Shown here: positions 34,770 to 45,016 of the stretch, one piece after another
Layout: the number at the start of each line of letters is the position of its first letter
Position numbering within the stretch: the first letter of the stretch is position 1
NCBI RefSeq assembly: GCF_900207585.1
Contig: NZ_OAOP01000003.1
Location: 372,001-436,000, forward strand
DNA from: Bacillus oleivorans
GTDB taxonomy: Bacteria > Bacillota > Bacilli > Bacillales > JC228
Length of the DNA: 64,000 bases
Direction of reading: 5' to 3'
Notes under the pieces: model-generated
Told to the model about the DNA's origin: nothing
Seen by the model: the letters and a program-made list of their open reading frames with translations, nothing else
Databases searched by the model: none
Program-made: the position numbers and the translations under genes

Positions 34770-37700
34770 TTAATCAGAATCGGAACTGCCTATTTTCTTT
34801 TTTGATCCCTCTATTTCTTTTCCTTTTACGAACGTCCAAATATCAGAAATCGTTCTTCCTGTGTACTTATCTTCGACAATCACATACCATGAATAAGCCT
34901 TATTGCTCTCTAAACCGTTCCAAACTGCTTCAGCAATATCCCCGCTTTTTACTTTATCCGTATCAATTACATGGTCTGTATAGATATTAACAGCAAAATA
35001 ATCGGTTGCGACTCTCTTTTTACTTGGAGCTAAATCAAGATTGATGACAAACTCATCTTTTCCGGGAAATGCCCCAGTATCATAGTAGTTATAATCATCC
35101 AAGTAAGGAGAGTACGTATTCACCAAGATCCGATTATTGTCCTGATCGAAATGAAGCAGTCTCATATAGCCCTGACCGCCTTCAGGTCCAGCCTGATAAT
35201 CTGCAAGCATTTGTGTGACTTGACGATCTGCGACACCGTCGCCATCATCATCGATTTGATCTACCAGGGTTTGTGCCTCATGGTAATGACCGCTGAGGAC
35301 GGCAATGACATTCGGATTGGGCAGCACAATTTCATTGTAGAGCTTTTCGCCAAGCGGGTGTCTAGATCCCGTTGCGAGCAAATATTCGTGGAAATTTAAT
35401 ATCGCGAGTTCGTCTGGATGAGCGGCAAGCACTTCATTTACCCATTGTATCCCTTCATCTGTTACACCCCAGCCAAGATAAACCATAATGAAATCATTTC
35501 CGCCCGCTGAAATTAAATCATAATGTCCGCGGTTGTTTAAATAAGACCCGCCGTAATATGGCTTATCCTTGAAACGATCTTCGCCGAAGTACTTATAGTA
35601 CTCCGTGTAGTCATTGCTTACCTGGTCCACATCATGGTTCCCTGCCAGCACTCCATATGGGATCTGATGGTCATCAAGGACTTTCATAAAGTTATCCGCA
35701 TTTTTCCATTGATATTCCTGGTTTGATTTATTAACTAAATCACCAGTGTGGAACACATATTTAATCTTTAGTTCTTCTTGTTTTTCAGCAATCCACTCCG
35801 TTTGTCGCTCATAAATATAAGGGAAGCTTTCTGAATAAAATTGTGTATCCGACATCCAGACAAATGTGTAATCATAATCATCCGGTGTACTCGGAATTTC
35901 GTCTTGAACAAGTACATTTATTTTTGAATCCTTGACATATTCACTCACAGTGACTAGTCCCTTTAGCTGAAAATCCTCAGTCCCTGCAATTTTATAGTCG
36001 ATTAATGTCCATTGATTGGAACCGTGATTCCATGCATACATCGATACTTTTCTGCCCTCAAGCGAATTCCCTTTCCAATAAAGTTCGACGCGGTCATTTT
36101 CGTCTAAGGACTCGTCAACGGTAACATCAAAACGATGATAAGGGAATTGGGTTTCAGAATCTGAAATTAAATAGCTCCCGTCTGCCTTAGAGACAAGCTG
36201 TATATCCTCTGAGGTAAAAGCTTGTTCTCCTTCTGGAACCATTTGCAGCGGCGGCTCAAACTCTGTTGCATGTTTAAATCCTTTTACATGTACGTCAGTA
36301 CTCAGGTCATACTTATATCCTTTGTAAAAAGTAACATCTAACTTATCGTTTGTTGGATCAGTAACCTTTACCTGTAATTTCGGATCACCATCGACTATCG
36401 AATGATTAGCTGGTGACACAACTTCAGGCTGACTTGGGTTTTCATCTGCAACCGAAAACTCAACACGCGTCTCTTGTTGATTTCCCGCTTTATCAAAAGC
36501 TGTGATCAGCAGTTCGTGTTCACCTGGAATCAGCTCCGCGGAAGATGTTTCAAGTGGTACTTGAATATCTTTACCGTCTAGTAAAACCTTGTAGCTGTCA
36601 ACACCCGAAAGTTTATCCTTTACATCAACATCAATGGAAAAGGCGCCTTTGTATTCCTTTCCTTCCTTCAGGCTAGTTTTGACAGTCGGTGCTGTATTAT
36701 CTACTACTAGCTCAGAACTAACCTCTTCGTCTTTATCCTGAACCATCACTACATGTTTGCCATCTGATACAGAGGTAGTGTCCCACCTATAGGTTTTTGA
36801 GCGAGCCTCGTTTTCAGTAATCGTAAAGGTAAAATCAACAAATGGGTTCGCATCATTCATTTTAAGAATTTGAGATGGGTCACTGTATGAAGGATCCTTG
36901 ATAATAGTTCCATCAGCAAGCACCAAGCGAACATTTTTCAAATCAAAATCATCGCGATTTTCGGCAGAATCTAAATCAAACGGTGATGCTTTATTTCCTG
37001 TACGAACGGTAATGACTGTTTCTCCAACTGCCAGCCGTTCAGGTTCAATAGGAATGCTAAAGGTTTTCCACTGTGTTAACCAATCATCATCCATGGTGTA
37101 TAGAACTTCTTCCCCCATCGTTACTGCGTTTTGGAAATACGTGTTGAGACCATTTACTTCAAAAGCAAAATAAGCAGTATGCTCTACCGATTGGTACAAC
37201 CCTTCCGTAACCTCATTACCATCAATGAACATTTTAATGTCATCGGGAGCATCTGTTGCTGATGTAGCCTTGAGTTCCTTTTCACCGCGCAGGATTTCAT
37301 CACTTTTTACATTTAATCTAAGGCTAGAGGAATCGAGTTCATTCGTAATCGTTACTCGATAGGTATCACTTGTGACCTCTGTGCTGCCATCAGAAACTAC
37401 CAAATAATAATCAACAAATTGATTCCCAATTAAATCAGGGGAATAGATCATATGATGATATAGCAAATCATCGTAATTCTCTTGTAAAATCGCTTCTCTA
37501 TATGTGTCTTGGTTATCAACTTTATAAAATAAACGAACTGATTTTACTTCCTTATCGTCAGTTACATTAGCAGTGATATCGATATTGTCCTTTTGATTCA
37601 CCTCTGTTACGTTTGTTAGGTTTTCAATGGTTGGCGGCACAGTGTCTTCTTCCGAATGAACTGGCTCGCTTGGAACCTGGAAGCCCTCAACCCTTCCTGG

Positions 37701-39689
37701 TGTAGCATCTAGGATGCCAATCTTTTTACCAACTGTTGATTTATCAGTGGGGTACCCGAAAACAATCCCTTTATTTGCAAACGTATCATCCACATTTGGT
37801 TCGTCATTGTAATAAGAAACAGAAATTTCTTTATGTGTATTGGTTCCAATCACAAGCCCGCGCATACTGCCATTTGCCATACCGTCACTGTAGATTCGGA
37901 CTATATCTTCATTTTCGACTAAGCTTGATCCGTAGTTTGCGTTAAAATCTGCAACTGTTTGCTCCCTGTTTTGCGTATTGATAATCCAAAGCACGAGCGT
38001 TTCTCCAGCCGGGATTACCACTTCTTCGGGATCTGAGGGCCAAACCACATCTGTAGCTGGATCGGTTCCATATCGATAATACATTTTATAATCTTTAAAA
38101 TTGATTGCTTGATCACTGTTATTATAGATTTCAATAAATTCATAGCCATCAGCCGTTCCGACATTTGTGGTATCAGGTACAATCTCTGTAACTAGTAAAT
38201 AAGGAATACTTGTAAAATCAACCTCTGGCTGAACTACCTGAATCGTATATTCATCTGTAGTGGTGAAGTTCACACCATCTGATGCTTCAATAAAGTACAC
38301 AATAGGTTCATACACATGAAAACTTGGAATTTCTGCCATATATGTTTCGCCATTAGGACTCATTGGTATCGATGTAAAATCAAGGTCACTCTCTTTTTTA
38401 TAATGAAGCGTAACTACTGGGACAGCGACGTTGTCTGTCACTCTTGCTTCAATCTGGATTGAGGTTAATGGCTGGCTGCTAGTGATTGGAGTATGTGTAA
38501 TGACAGGAGCTTCGACGTCCTTTGGCTGATCGGGTAAAGTTACCGGCGTTTCTGGTACTTGAATGGCTTCAATGGTACTAGGAGTTGGTAACGTTAAGAC
38601 TTGATGCTTGACCATTTCAGTACCTGTTGTTGGATACTTGTATTCTACAACGGCACCTGTATTATCTGTTTCACCGGACAGATAGCTTGCTGAAATCACT
38701 TCAGCACCAGTATGGTCTTTTATGACAATAGCCCGATTTCCCCCATTGGCGAATCCCGGAAACACATCGTTAAATTGAACGACCTGCTCCTCCGATAATT
38801 CTGTTCCAAAGTTTGCGTTGAAGTCTGAAAGTGTCTTGTTCCCATTATTAAACCAAAATACAAGTGTCTCTTGGGGTTCAATTGTTGTCACTGGGATTTG
38901 AAAAGATAACTCATTTCCTGTATCTGTATACCGATAGATAAATGAGTAATTCGTTAAATTTAGTGGTTGATTTGTATTATTGTACAGCTCAAAATACTCA
39001 TAATAATCAGTTCCGGATCCTTGTGAGTTTGGTGATATTTCCGTAATTAAGAGATGTGGCAGACTATTATAATCCACTCCATCTTCCTGAGAAACGGTTA
39101 CTTCAAATGGGTTGCCTTCTGGGTAGATGATTTCGCTATCCGGTTGGCTAACAGTAATATAGTATTTTAAAGTGTCTGTTATAAGCTGATCTTTAGTGAC
39201 AACAGCCTGGTACGATGATCCTTCCACTAGATTCATAGGAATGGTGTGAAATCCTTCATCTGGTGATGTTTGATAATGAAGTGCAGCAGTGAATTCGGCA
39301 GCATTCGTAATCTCAGCAGCAATCACAACATCTTCTGAAGCTTTTACTTCTGTAATAGGAGTGTGCTGAATAACAGGAGAACCTTTGTCCTCCTCTGTCG
39401 CTATTTCAAGCTCAGAATCTTTCTCATCTTTTGGAGCAGAGTCATTAATGGTAGACTGTGATGCCTCTTTAGATGTTTCCTCTGGAGTCGTTGTCCCATC
39501 AGAACTTGGAGCAGCAGTTGTGTCTTCTTCTGGTTGTGGAGTAGAGTTAGTGGTTGTAGAAGATGTATGATTCTCTGCAAAGACTAATCTTGAGTTACTT
39601 GTAAAACTAACATTTGAAAGTAAGATTGCTAGAATAAATAAAAATATCATCCCTTTTTTTAATTTGTTTCTCATTCGTTTCCCTCTCAT
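34770..39689 (-). CDS. large secreted metallophosphoesterase with lamin-tail and Ig-like domains
   Basis: A 1639-residue exported protein. Domains in order: signal peptide (cleavage probably after VFA, residue 38); Ser/Thr/Glu-rich linker (40-105); Ig-like; lamin-tail domain 1 (about 211-350); Ig-like; lamin-tail domain 2 (about 496-645); Ig-like segments (685-1160); calcineurin-like phosphoesterase (about 1271-1540) with SDTQ, GDLVN, GNHD, NFHE and GHYH; C-terminal fibronectin-like segment ending in a basic/Ser-rich tail. No LPXTG anchor, so it is probably released or held non-covalently. AGGAGG precedes the ATG at 39689. Likely hydrolyses extracellular phosphoesters or nucleic acid; substrate unknown. 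Monocistronic. Confidence 0.88.
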   Translation of the reverse strand: MRGKRMRNKLKKGMIFLFILAILLSNVSFTSNSRLVFAENHTSSTTTNSTPQPEEDTTAAPSSDGTTTPEETSKEASQSTINDSAPKDEKDSELEIATEEDKGSPVIQHTPITEVKASEDVVIAAEITNAAEFTAALHYQTSPDEGFHTIPMNLVEGSSYQAVVTKDQLITDTLKYYITVSQPDSEIIYPEGNPFEVTVSQEDGVDYNSLPHLLITEISPNSQGSGTDYYEYFELYNNTNQPLNLTNYSFIYRYTDTGNELSFQIPVTTIEPQETLVFWFNNGNKTLSDFNANFGTELSEEQVVQFNDVFPGFANGGNRAIVIKDHTGAEVISASYLSGETDNTGAVVEYKYPTTGTEMVKHQVLTLPTPSTIEAIQVPETPVTLPDQPKDVEAPVITHTPITSSQPLTSIQIEARVTDNVAVPVVTLHYKKESDLDFTSIPMSPNGETYMAEIPSFHVYEPIVYFIEASDGVNFTTTDEYTIQVVQPEVDFTSIPYLLVTEIVPDTTNVGTADGYEFIEIYNNSDQAINFKDYKMYYRYGTDPATDVVWPSDPEEVVIPAGETLVLWIINTQNREQTVADFNANYGSSLVENEDIVRIYSDGMANGSMRGLVIGTNTHKEISVSYYNDEPNVDDTFANKGIVFGYPTDKSTVGKKIGILDATPGRVEGFQVPSEPVHSEEDTVPPTIENLTNVTEVNQKDNIDITANVTDDKEVKSVRLFYKVDNQDTYREAILQENYDDLLYHHMIYSPDLIGNQFVDYYLVVSDGSTEVTSDTYRVTITNELDSSSLRLNVKSDEILRGEKELKATSATDAPDDIKMFIDGNEVTEGLYQSVEHTAYFAFEVNGLNTYFQNAVTMGEEVLYTMDDDWLTQWKTFSIPIEPERLAVGETVITVRTGNKASPFDLDSAENRDDFDLKNVRLVLADGTIIKDPSYSDPSQILKMNDANPFVDFTFTITENEARSKTYRWDTTSVSDGKHVVMVQDKDEEVSSELVVDNTAPTVKTSLKEGKEYKGAFSIDVDVKDKLSGVDSYKVLLDGKDIQVPLETSSAELIPGEHELLITAFDKAGNQQETRVEFSVADENPSQPEVVSPANHSIVDGDPKLQVKVTDPTNDKLDVTFYKGYKYDLSTDVHVKGFKHATEFEPPLQMVPEGEQAFTSEDIQLVSKADGSYLISDSETQFPYHRFDVTVDESLDENDRVELYWKGNSLEGRKVSMYAWNHGSNQWTLIDYKIAGTEDFQLKGLVTVSEYVKDSKINVLVQDEIPSTPDDYDYTFVWMSDTQFYSESFPYIYERQTEWIAEKQEELKIKYVFHTGDLVNKSNQEYQWKNADNFMKVLDDHQIPYGVLAGNHDVDQVSNDYTEYYKYFGEDRFKDKPYYGGSYLNNRGHYDLISAGGNDFIMVYLGWGVTDEGIQWVNEVLAAHPDELAILNFHEYLLATGSRHPLGEKLYNEIVLPNPNVIAVLSGHYHEAQTLVDQIDDDGDGVADRQVTQMLADYQAGPEGGQGYMRLLHFDQDNNRILVNTYSPYLDDYNYYDTGAFPGKDEFVINLDLAPSKKRVATDYFAVNIYTDHVIDTDKVKSGDIAEAVWNGLESNKAYSWYVIVEDKYTGRTISDIWTFVKGKEIEGSKKKIGSSDSD

Positions 39690-39727
39690 ACGGACCTCCT
39701 GTTTATGTATAAGCTTTTAAATTTAAT

Positions 39728-39757
39728 CTTATATGTAGTCTATTAATAGTTTGTAAA
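39728..39757 (-). promoter_or_regulatory. candidate sigma-A promoter of the phosphoesterase gene
   Basis: On the minus strand TTTACA (39757-39752), an 18-nt spacer, then TATAAG (39733-39728), 38 nt before the start codon. Confidence 0.45.
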
Positions 39758-39896
39758 CCCCATGTTAAAATGTAATAAATATGTGAGGAATGAGACAATG
39801 GACTCAAAACCTGCCAATACCGAATAAAAAATAAGGCTGTTTTCTAAATGATTGTTACTTTTAACAGTTCATATTTAATGAAATAAGCTTAACAAG

Positions 39897-39938
39897 AGAC
39901 CCCGCAGGCGCCATAGCGCCGAGGAGGCTCCCCTCAAT
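39897..39938. repeat. partial copy of the 132-bp GC-rich element
   Basis: GAGACCCCGCAGGCGC, ATAGCGCCGAGGAGGCTCC corresponds to the central part of the element at 3424-3555 (GAGACACCGCAGGCGC, AAAGCGCCGTGGAGGCTCC). The bounding inverted repeats are lost or decayed. The rest of the 39690-40118 gap contains only the phosphoesterase promoter and no gene. Confidence 0.7.
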
Positions 39939-40118
39939 CGCCCTAAGGTCCGCGAAGTGTATTTCAACTGCGGTGTTTAACAACAAAACATATGAAAACA
40001 GCCAAAAATAAAAACAGAGTCCAAATATAGTACAGGTATGAAATTCTTTCCTCTTGGTCTAATTTTCATTTTTTCGCTTACAATGATAAAAGAGCATGTA
40101 CAAAAGGGGGGACAGGCG

Positions 40119-41384
40119 ATGTCTAAAAAATGGGGAGTCCGGGGGATTCTTCTTTACATTTTGTTTGGATTGCTGATGTTTGCTTATTTATTTTACTGGG
40201 CTGATCATACGATACCAGAAAGTTTGCGGGGAAGTGTAGCCGATCCATCGACCTTCATGACAGAGCGTGAACTAGTTTTATCAGAGGAATATTCGAAAAT
40301 CCGCTATTTGCTAAGCTTGCTCTCCACTCCGTATGAATGGTTATTTTATCTGCTTGTCTTAGTGACGGGTGCTTCTCTGTTAATGGAGAAATCCGCCGAA
40401 AAAATATCTAAATATCATGCAGTTCAGTCAGCCGTCTACGTTTTTTATTTATCGATTCTCTCTTTTATCGCAATCTTTCCTTTTCAATATTTAAGCCATC
40501 GTTTCTCAGTTGAGTATGGGATTTCAAACCAGACATTTTCAGCCTGGATGAAGGATGAAATGCTTGATTTCTGGTTAGGCTTTTTGACCACTTTTATTAT
40601 TGTCGCCGCCATTTATTGGCTAATGAAAAAAAGTCCGAAACGCTGGTGGCTCTATGCCTGGCTTTTCTTCGTTCCGTACGCAACCTTTTTTGTTTTTATT
40701 CAGCCGATTGTGATAGACCCGCTGTACAATGACTTTATGTCTTTACAAGATAAAGAGTTAGAAAAAGAAATCCTACAGCTGGCCGATCAGGCTGACATTC
40801 CGGCAGAACATGTGTATCAGGTGAATATGTCGGAAGAAACCAATGCAATGAACGCCTATGTAAATGGGATCGGAGCAAGCTCAAGAATTGTGCTATGGGA
40901 TACGACTTTACAGCAACTCTCAAAGGATGAAATATTGGTGATAATGGCGCATGAAATGGCACACTATGTTAAAAAACATCTCTATTTTGGTCTAGCTGGC
41001 TATTTAGGCTTGTCTTTGGTTGGATTATGGATTCTGTCTAAGCTTGTGAAGCGTTGGGGGGAACAATATAAAGACACTCTTAAAATTTCAGGCTGGAACC
41101 GTCTGAGTTCACTCCCGTTATTATTTGCTTTGCTTTCATTCATGCTGTTTGCGGCAAGCCCTATTTCTAATGCCGTTTCCCGATATTCGGAAGCTAGTGC
41201 TGACCAGTATGCGCTAGAATTGACAAAAGACCCGGATGCAGCCATCTCAACCTTTCAAAAGCTGACGAAAGCAGGTTTAAGTCAAGTTCAGCCTCCTTTA
41301 TTAATTAAATGGTTTTACTATACACATCCTACGATGCTAGAACGTCTTATAATGATTCAGGATTTTAGAACGTCTGAAAATTAA
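40119..41384 (+). CDS. yhfN: M48-family membrane metalloprotease (YhfN, Ste24-like)
   Basis: A 421-residue multi-helix protease resembling CaaX protease Ste24. Zinc site: H278-E279-x2-H282 (MAHEMAHYV), with a third ligand in the SEASADQYAL Glu. The N-terminal half has about five helices. GGGGGGA precedes ATG 40119; an upstream ATG at 40038 would add a second hydrophobic stretch without a ribosome-binding site. B. subtilis yhfN is nearby in the same order. Likely cleaves membrane or misfolded proteins. Confidence 0.9.
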   Translation: MSKKWGVRGILLYILFGLLMFAYLFYWADHTIPESLRGSVADPSTFMTERELVLSEEYSKIRYLLSLLSTPYEWLFYLLVLVTGASLLMEKSAEKISKYHAVQSAVYVFYLSILSFIAIFPFQYLSHRFSVEYGISNQTFSAWMKDEMLDFWLGFLTTFIIVAAIYWLMKKSPKRWWLYAWLFFVPYATFFVFIQPIVIDPLYNDFMSLQDKELEKEILQLADQADIPAEHVYQVNMSEETNAMNAYVNGIGASSRIVLWDTTLQQLSKDEILVIMAHEMAHYVKKHLYFGLAGYLGLSLVGLWILSKLVKRWGEQYKDTLKISGWNRLSSLPLLFALLSFMLFAASPISNAVSRYSEASADQYALELTKDPDAAISTFQKLTKAGLSQVQPPLLIKWFYYTHPTMLERLIMIQDFRTSEN

Positions 41385-41385
41385 A

Positions 41386-41442
41386 ATGCAAAAGGCTGTC
41401 TGCTTACCGGAAATACCCCGATGGCATGACAGCCTTTTGCAT
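41386..41442. terminator. bidirectional terminator between yhfN and yhzC
   Basis: A perfect 15-bp stem, ATGCAAAAGGCTGTC against GACAGCCTTTTGCAT. The T-rich tail is better on the minus strand (TTTTAATTTT). Confidence 0.85.
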
Positions 41443-41458
41443 GAAGGGTTATAAGATT

Positions 41459-41698
41459 TTAAGAATGGAGAACACTTTGGAGTTTTTTATATTCTTTTGC
41501 TTTTTTATGAAAGGTTCTGATGTCTCCCTGTTCTAAAGCCTTATCGATCTCAGACATCAGCCTGTCCGATTGGAACTGTAGGAATGCTTCGAAGAAGAGT
41601 GACTCAATGTACAAGTCTAACACATATTGGCCATTTGGCTTTAAAGGTACTAAGGCACCAGCTTTGGATGAGTCAGAATACGATTTTCTTTGAGTCAT
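41459..41698 (-). CDS. yhzC: IDEAL-domain protein YhzC
   Basis: A 79-residue protein. The C-terminal half (LMSEIDKALEQGDIRTFHKKAKEYKKLQ) is an IDEAL domain with the D-x-AL-x-x-GD-x-x-F-x-x-L/AxEY pattern. GGAGTG precedes the ATG. In B. subtilis yhzC adjoins comK, as here. Function unknown; IDEAL domains are often in proteins that bind regulators. Confidence 0.85.
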   Translation of the reverse strand: MTQRKSYSDSSKAGALVPLKPNGQYVLDLYIESLFFEAFLQFQSDRLMSEIDKALEQGDIRTFHKKAKEYKKLQSVLHS

Positions 41699-41803
41699 TT
41701 TATATCACTCCAACTCTTTTTCTTAGTATATGGCACCCTAAAAAAAATAACAACTAATAATTCTAAAAATTTAAATAATTAATGTACCAATTTTTGAAAA
41801 TAT

Positions 41804-41833
41804 TTGTACAAATTTACAATTATATGGTATTAT
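41804..41833 (+). promoter_or_regulatory. candidate comK promoter
   Basis: TTGTAC (41804-41809), 18 nt, TATTAT (41828-41833). Upstream DNA is strongly AT-rich with the palindrome ATTTGTACAAAT, which fits a heavily regulated promoter. I could not make out a clean pair of AAAA-N5-TTTT ComK boxes. Confidence 0.45.
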
Positions 41834-41862
41834 AGTCACAAATTGAAAGGAGATGAAACAAT

Positions 41863-42432
41863 TTGAATAAAAGCCAGAAACTGAAAACGGAATATGAGAT
41901 CCGACCGGACACAATGGCGATTATCCCTCATACATATGGATCTAAAACATTTTCAATGGTAAAGGAAACGACCGATTCATTTATTGTTCCAAAGAAACCC
42001 CTCGAGATTATAAAAGAAAGCTGTGGGTATTTTGGCTCAAGTTATCCAGGCAGGAAGGAAGGCACAAAACAGTTAATGTCGATTACTCATAAAGCTCCTG
42101 TCGCTATCGATCCCTATCATTTTATTTATTTTTTCCCTACTCATTCCCCATCACGAGAACAATGCTCTTGGATTTCCCTGCTGCATGTATTGCATTTCTC
42201 TGAAACAAATCAAAATGACACAGATGTTAAATTCGTCAATAATGAGGTTGTAACTATTCCCACGTCAATTGATGCATTTAGAAGCCAGCTGTTTAGAACC
42301 TCCTTTTTGATGGTTCGTTTTATACAGCGAATGGACCTTCCCAGTAAAAAATGGTTTATGATCCCGCCAAAAGTTGAGAACGGACAAGCCTTTGAGGAAC
42401 CGCTTTTTATTAACAGCTTATTTAATAGATAG
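41863..42432 (+). CDS. comK: competence transcription factor ComK
   Basis: A 189-residue ComK (B. subtilis 192). Recognised by GYFGSSYPGRKEGTKQLMSITHKAP, FPTHSPSREQCSWISLLHVLHF and the spaced basic residues of the family. ComK binds AT-boxes and activates the DNA-uptake genes. TTG start at 41863 behind AAAGGAGATG, so translation may be modest. Its last 15 nt overlap the convergent yhjD-like gene. Confidence 0.92.
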   Translation: MNKSQKLKTEYEIRPDTMAIIPHTYGSKTFSMVKETTDSFIVPKKPLEIIKESCGYFGSSYPGRKEGTKQLMSITHKAPVAIDPYHFIYFFPTHSPSREQCSWISLLHVLHFSETNQNDTDVKFVNNEVVTIPTSIDAFRSQLFRTSFLMVRFIQRMDLPSKKWFMIPPKVENGQAFEEPLFINSLFNR

Positions 42433-42819
42433 TGAGTCTCCCTCATCCTTGTTGTCCAGCACTACTTTTACACCCAGAAAATATTTTGTAATAAGCTCTT
42501 GAACTTTGTTGCGGATTCTCGGATTGAAATAATTATGATATTCCTCATAGCCCTTGTACAGAAAAAGGTACGTGGTAAACGATTCGTCCCTCTTTGATTC
42601 TTGCACACTTATATTTTGCTGCCTTAAATACTTTTTCACTTCACGCAAATCTTTTTGCACTATAATCATTTTTTTCTCAAGCAGCTCTTGGTATGGCTTC
42701 TTAAGCTTTACAGAACTTTTATTAATGGCCATTAAATCTCTCTCAAAAATGGTCAAGACCATTGGTAAATAAATCGCATATTCTATGATGTCACGGTCAT
42801 GGTCTGGGATTTTTGTCAT
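42418..42819 (-). CDS. YhjD-like hypothetical protein
   Basis: A 133-residue soluble protein, probably mostly helical: KIPDHDRDIIEYAIYLPMVLTIFERDL at the N-terminus, a coiled-coil-like LLEKKMIIVQKDLREVKKYLRQQ centre, and a C-terminal FNPRIRNKVQELI. The pattern resembles Bacillus YhjD, which also lies near comK. No known activity. GAGAGGTGGG precedes ATG 42819. It is convergent with comK with overlapping 3' ends. Confidence 0.65.
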   Translation of the reverse strand: MTKIPDHDRDIIEYAIYLPMVLTIFERDLMAINKSSVKLKKPYQELLEKKMIIVQKDLREVKKYLRQQNISVQESKRDESFTTYLFLYKGYEEYHNYFNPRIRNKVQELITKYFLGVKVVLDNKDEGDSLSIK

Positions 42820-43008
42820 ATGCCCACCTCTCAAGGGAACATTTGTTCGTATATATCATACATGAAAGACGAGATGGTTTGCAAGTTTTGTTATCTTCAT
42901 TGTTCCCTAAAAAAATAACAAAATTTTTAAAATGGAGAAGGGAAATTTATTTTGATTGTCGAAATAAATGGAGAGTAATACATCAGGAATAAGAGAGGAT
43001 GAAGGGAA

Positions 43009-45009
43009 ATGACAGAAAAACGCGGCATTCGCCCAGAAGATTTATATAAGCTAAAATCGGTAACTGACCCAAGGCTATCGCCAAATGGGAAAAATCTTGT
43101 GTATGTAGAAACGCAGATATCTAAAGAGAAAAATGATTATAGCTCTAACCTTTATTTTATCAACTTAGATCAAAAAGTACCGGTAGCCTGGACATTTGGA
43201 GATAAAAAAAATCACTCTCCACGCTGGTCGCCGAGTGGGGATGAGTTAGTCTTTGTTTCCAACAGAAGCGGAAAAAATCAACTGTACAAGCTACATCTAA
43301 ATGGCGGCGAAGCTAAGCCTTTGACTGAACTGGAAAATGGGGCAAGCAAGCCAGTATGGTCAAAAGATGGGAAGAAAATCGCTTTTTCAGTAGCTTTAAA
43401 ACCTGAAGAAAAATTAGGTGAAAAGCAAGAAGATGAAGAAAAAAAGAAGGATGAAAAAGACAAAGAATTAAAACCGCTAGAAGTCGCAGAAATGAAATAT
43501 AAGTCAGACGCCAGCGGCTTCCTCGACGGAAAACAAAGTCAGGTTGCAATCCTTGATTTAGAAACTGGTGAAATCACTCAGCTGACAGAAGGCGTACATA
43601 GTCATAATGCTGAAGATTGGTCACCAGACGGAAAACAGCTTCTTATTTCCAGCAATCAGGATGAAGAGAAGGACTTTTCATTTAATCTTGATTTATATAT
43701 TTATAATCTTGAAACAAGTGATAAGAAAGCTCTCACTGAAGGGAAAAAAGGAATGTTCTACGGTGCTTCCTGGTCACCAGATGGCAAGTATATTGCCTTT
43801 TTAGGAAATGAAAGGGAATATGAGAATGCTACTTTATCTAAGGTTTGGCTCTATGATGTTGAACAAAACAGCTCAAAATGTGTAACAGCTGACTGGGATG
43901 TTGCGGTAGGTGATTTTGTTGCAGCTGATTTCCAGCAGGGGGCTGTAGGGCCTGGTCTTATTTGGACAGAGGATTCAAAGGGATTCTTTTTGCAAATTTC
44001 TCATCAAGGGTCCACGCAAATCGTCCATTATTCATTAAATGGAGAAAGAGCATCCTTAACTCCAGGTAATGAGCATGTGTACGGCTTTACTGTAAATGCA
44101 GCAGGAACGTTAGGGGTAGCAGCTGTTAGCGAGCCAGCGCATCCTGGCGACCTTTATCAATTAGATATAAAAACTGGTCATAGAGAACAGCTAACAGCAG
44201 TTAATCAAGAATTTCTAGCTGAAGTAGAGCTTGCCGCTGCAGAGTCATTCGTCTATAAAGGTGCAGAAGGCTGGGATGTACAAGGCTGGATCATGAAGCC
44301 TTTTGGCTTTAAGGAAGGCGAAAAGTACCCGTTGATTCTAGAAATTCACGGGGGACCTCATGCGATGTATGCCAATACTTTCTTTCATGAGTTTCAGGTG
44401 TTAACGGCACAAGGCTATGTTGTTTTATTTGCGAATCCAAGAGGAAGCCATGGTTACGGTCAGCAATTTGTCAATGCGGTCAGAGGAGATTATGGCGGCA
44501 ATGATTATAATGATTTGATGGCAGCTGTTGATTACGCATTAGAAACGTTTGACTTTATTGATTCGGAGCGCCTTGGTGTAACTGGCGGAAGCTATGGCGG
44601 ATTTATGACCAACTGGATTGTAGGACATACCAACCGCTTTAAAGCAGCTGTCACACAGCGTTCGATTTCTAACTGGATCAGTTTCTACGGAGTTAGTGAC
44701 ATTGGATATTACTTTACTGAGTGGCAAATTCAGGCGGATTTGACCGATATCGAAAAGCTTTGGAAGCATTCACCGCTTGCTTATACGGATAAAATGGAAA
44801 CACCTTTATTAATTCTTCACAGCGAAAAGGATTACCGCTGCCCGATTGAACAGGCAGAACAGCTATTTATTGCACTGAAACGTCAAAAGAAAACGACGAA
44901 GTTTATTCGCTTTCCAGAATCAAACCATGAATTATCCAGAAGCGGAAAACCAAATTTACGAATGAAACGTTTAGAAGCGATTCGTGATTGGTTTGCAGAA
45001 TATGTGTAA
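43009..45009 (+). CDS. S9-family prolyl-oligopeptidase-type peptidase (YuxL-like)
   Basis: A 666-residue peptidase: N-terminal WD40/PD40 beta-propeller (repeated WSPDGK-type motifs, residues 1-400) and a C-terminal alpha/beta-hydrolase with the catalytic triad S528 (GGSYGG), D608 (HSEKDYRCP) and H640 (ESNHELS). A Lys/Glu-rich insert lies around residues 128-155. It resembles acylaminoacyl-peptidase/YuxL. No signal peptide, so cytoplasmic. ATG behind GGATGAAGGG. It is a single-gene unit ending at a terminator. Confidence 0.92.
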   Translation: MTEKRGIRPEDLYKLKSVTDPRLSPNGKNLVYVETQISKEKNDYSSNLYFINLDQKVPVAWTFGDKKNHSPRWSPSGDELVFVSNRSGKNQLYKLHLNGGEAKPLTELENGASKPVWSKDGKKIAFSVALKPEEKLGEKQEDEEKKKDEKDKELKPLEVAEMKYKSDASGFLDGKQSQVAILDLETGEITQLTEGVHSHNAEDWSPDGKQLLISSNQDEEKDFSFNLDLYIYNLETSDKKALTEGKKGMFYGASWSPDGKYIAFLGNEREYENATLSKVWLYDVEQNSSKCVTADWDVAVGDFVAADFQQGAVGPGLIWTEDSKGFFLQISHQGSTQIVHYSLNGERASLTPGNEHVYGFTVNAAGTLGVAAVSEPAHPGDLYQLDIKTGHREQLTAVNQEFLAEVELAAAESFVYKGAEGWDVQGWIMKPFGFKEGEKYPLILEIHGGPHAMYANTFFHEFQVLTAQGYVVLFANPRGSHGYGQQFVNAVRGDYGGNDYNDLMAAVDYALETFDFIDSERLGVTGGSYGGFMTNWIVGHTNRFKAAVTQRSISNWISFYGVSDIGYYFTEWQIQADLTDIEKLWKHSPLAYTDKMETPLLILHSEKDYRCPIEQAEQLFIALKRQKKTTKFIRFPESNHELSRSGKPNLRMKRLEAIRDWFAEYV

Positions 45010-45016
45010 TCGAAAA

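Noticed and set aside
41761-41862. ComK autoregulation boxes (AAAA-N5-TTTT pairs)
   Set aside because: The region is AT-rich with several partial matches, but I found no clean pair at a known spacing.
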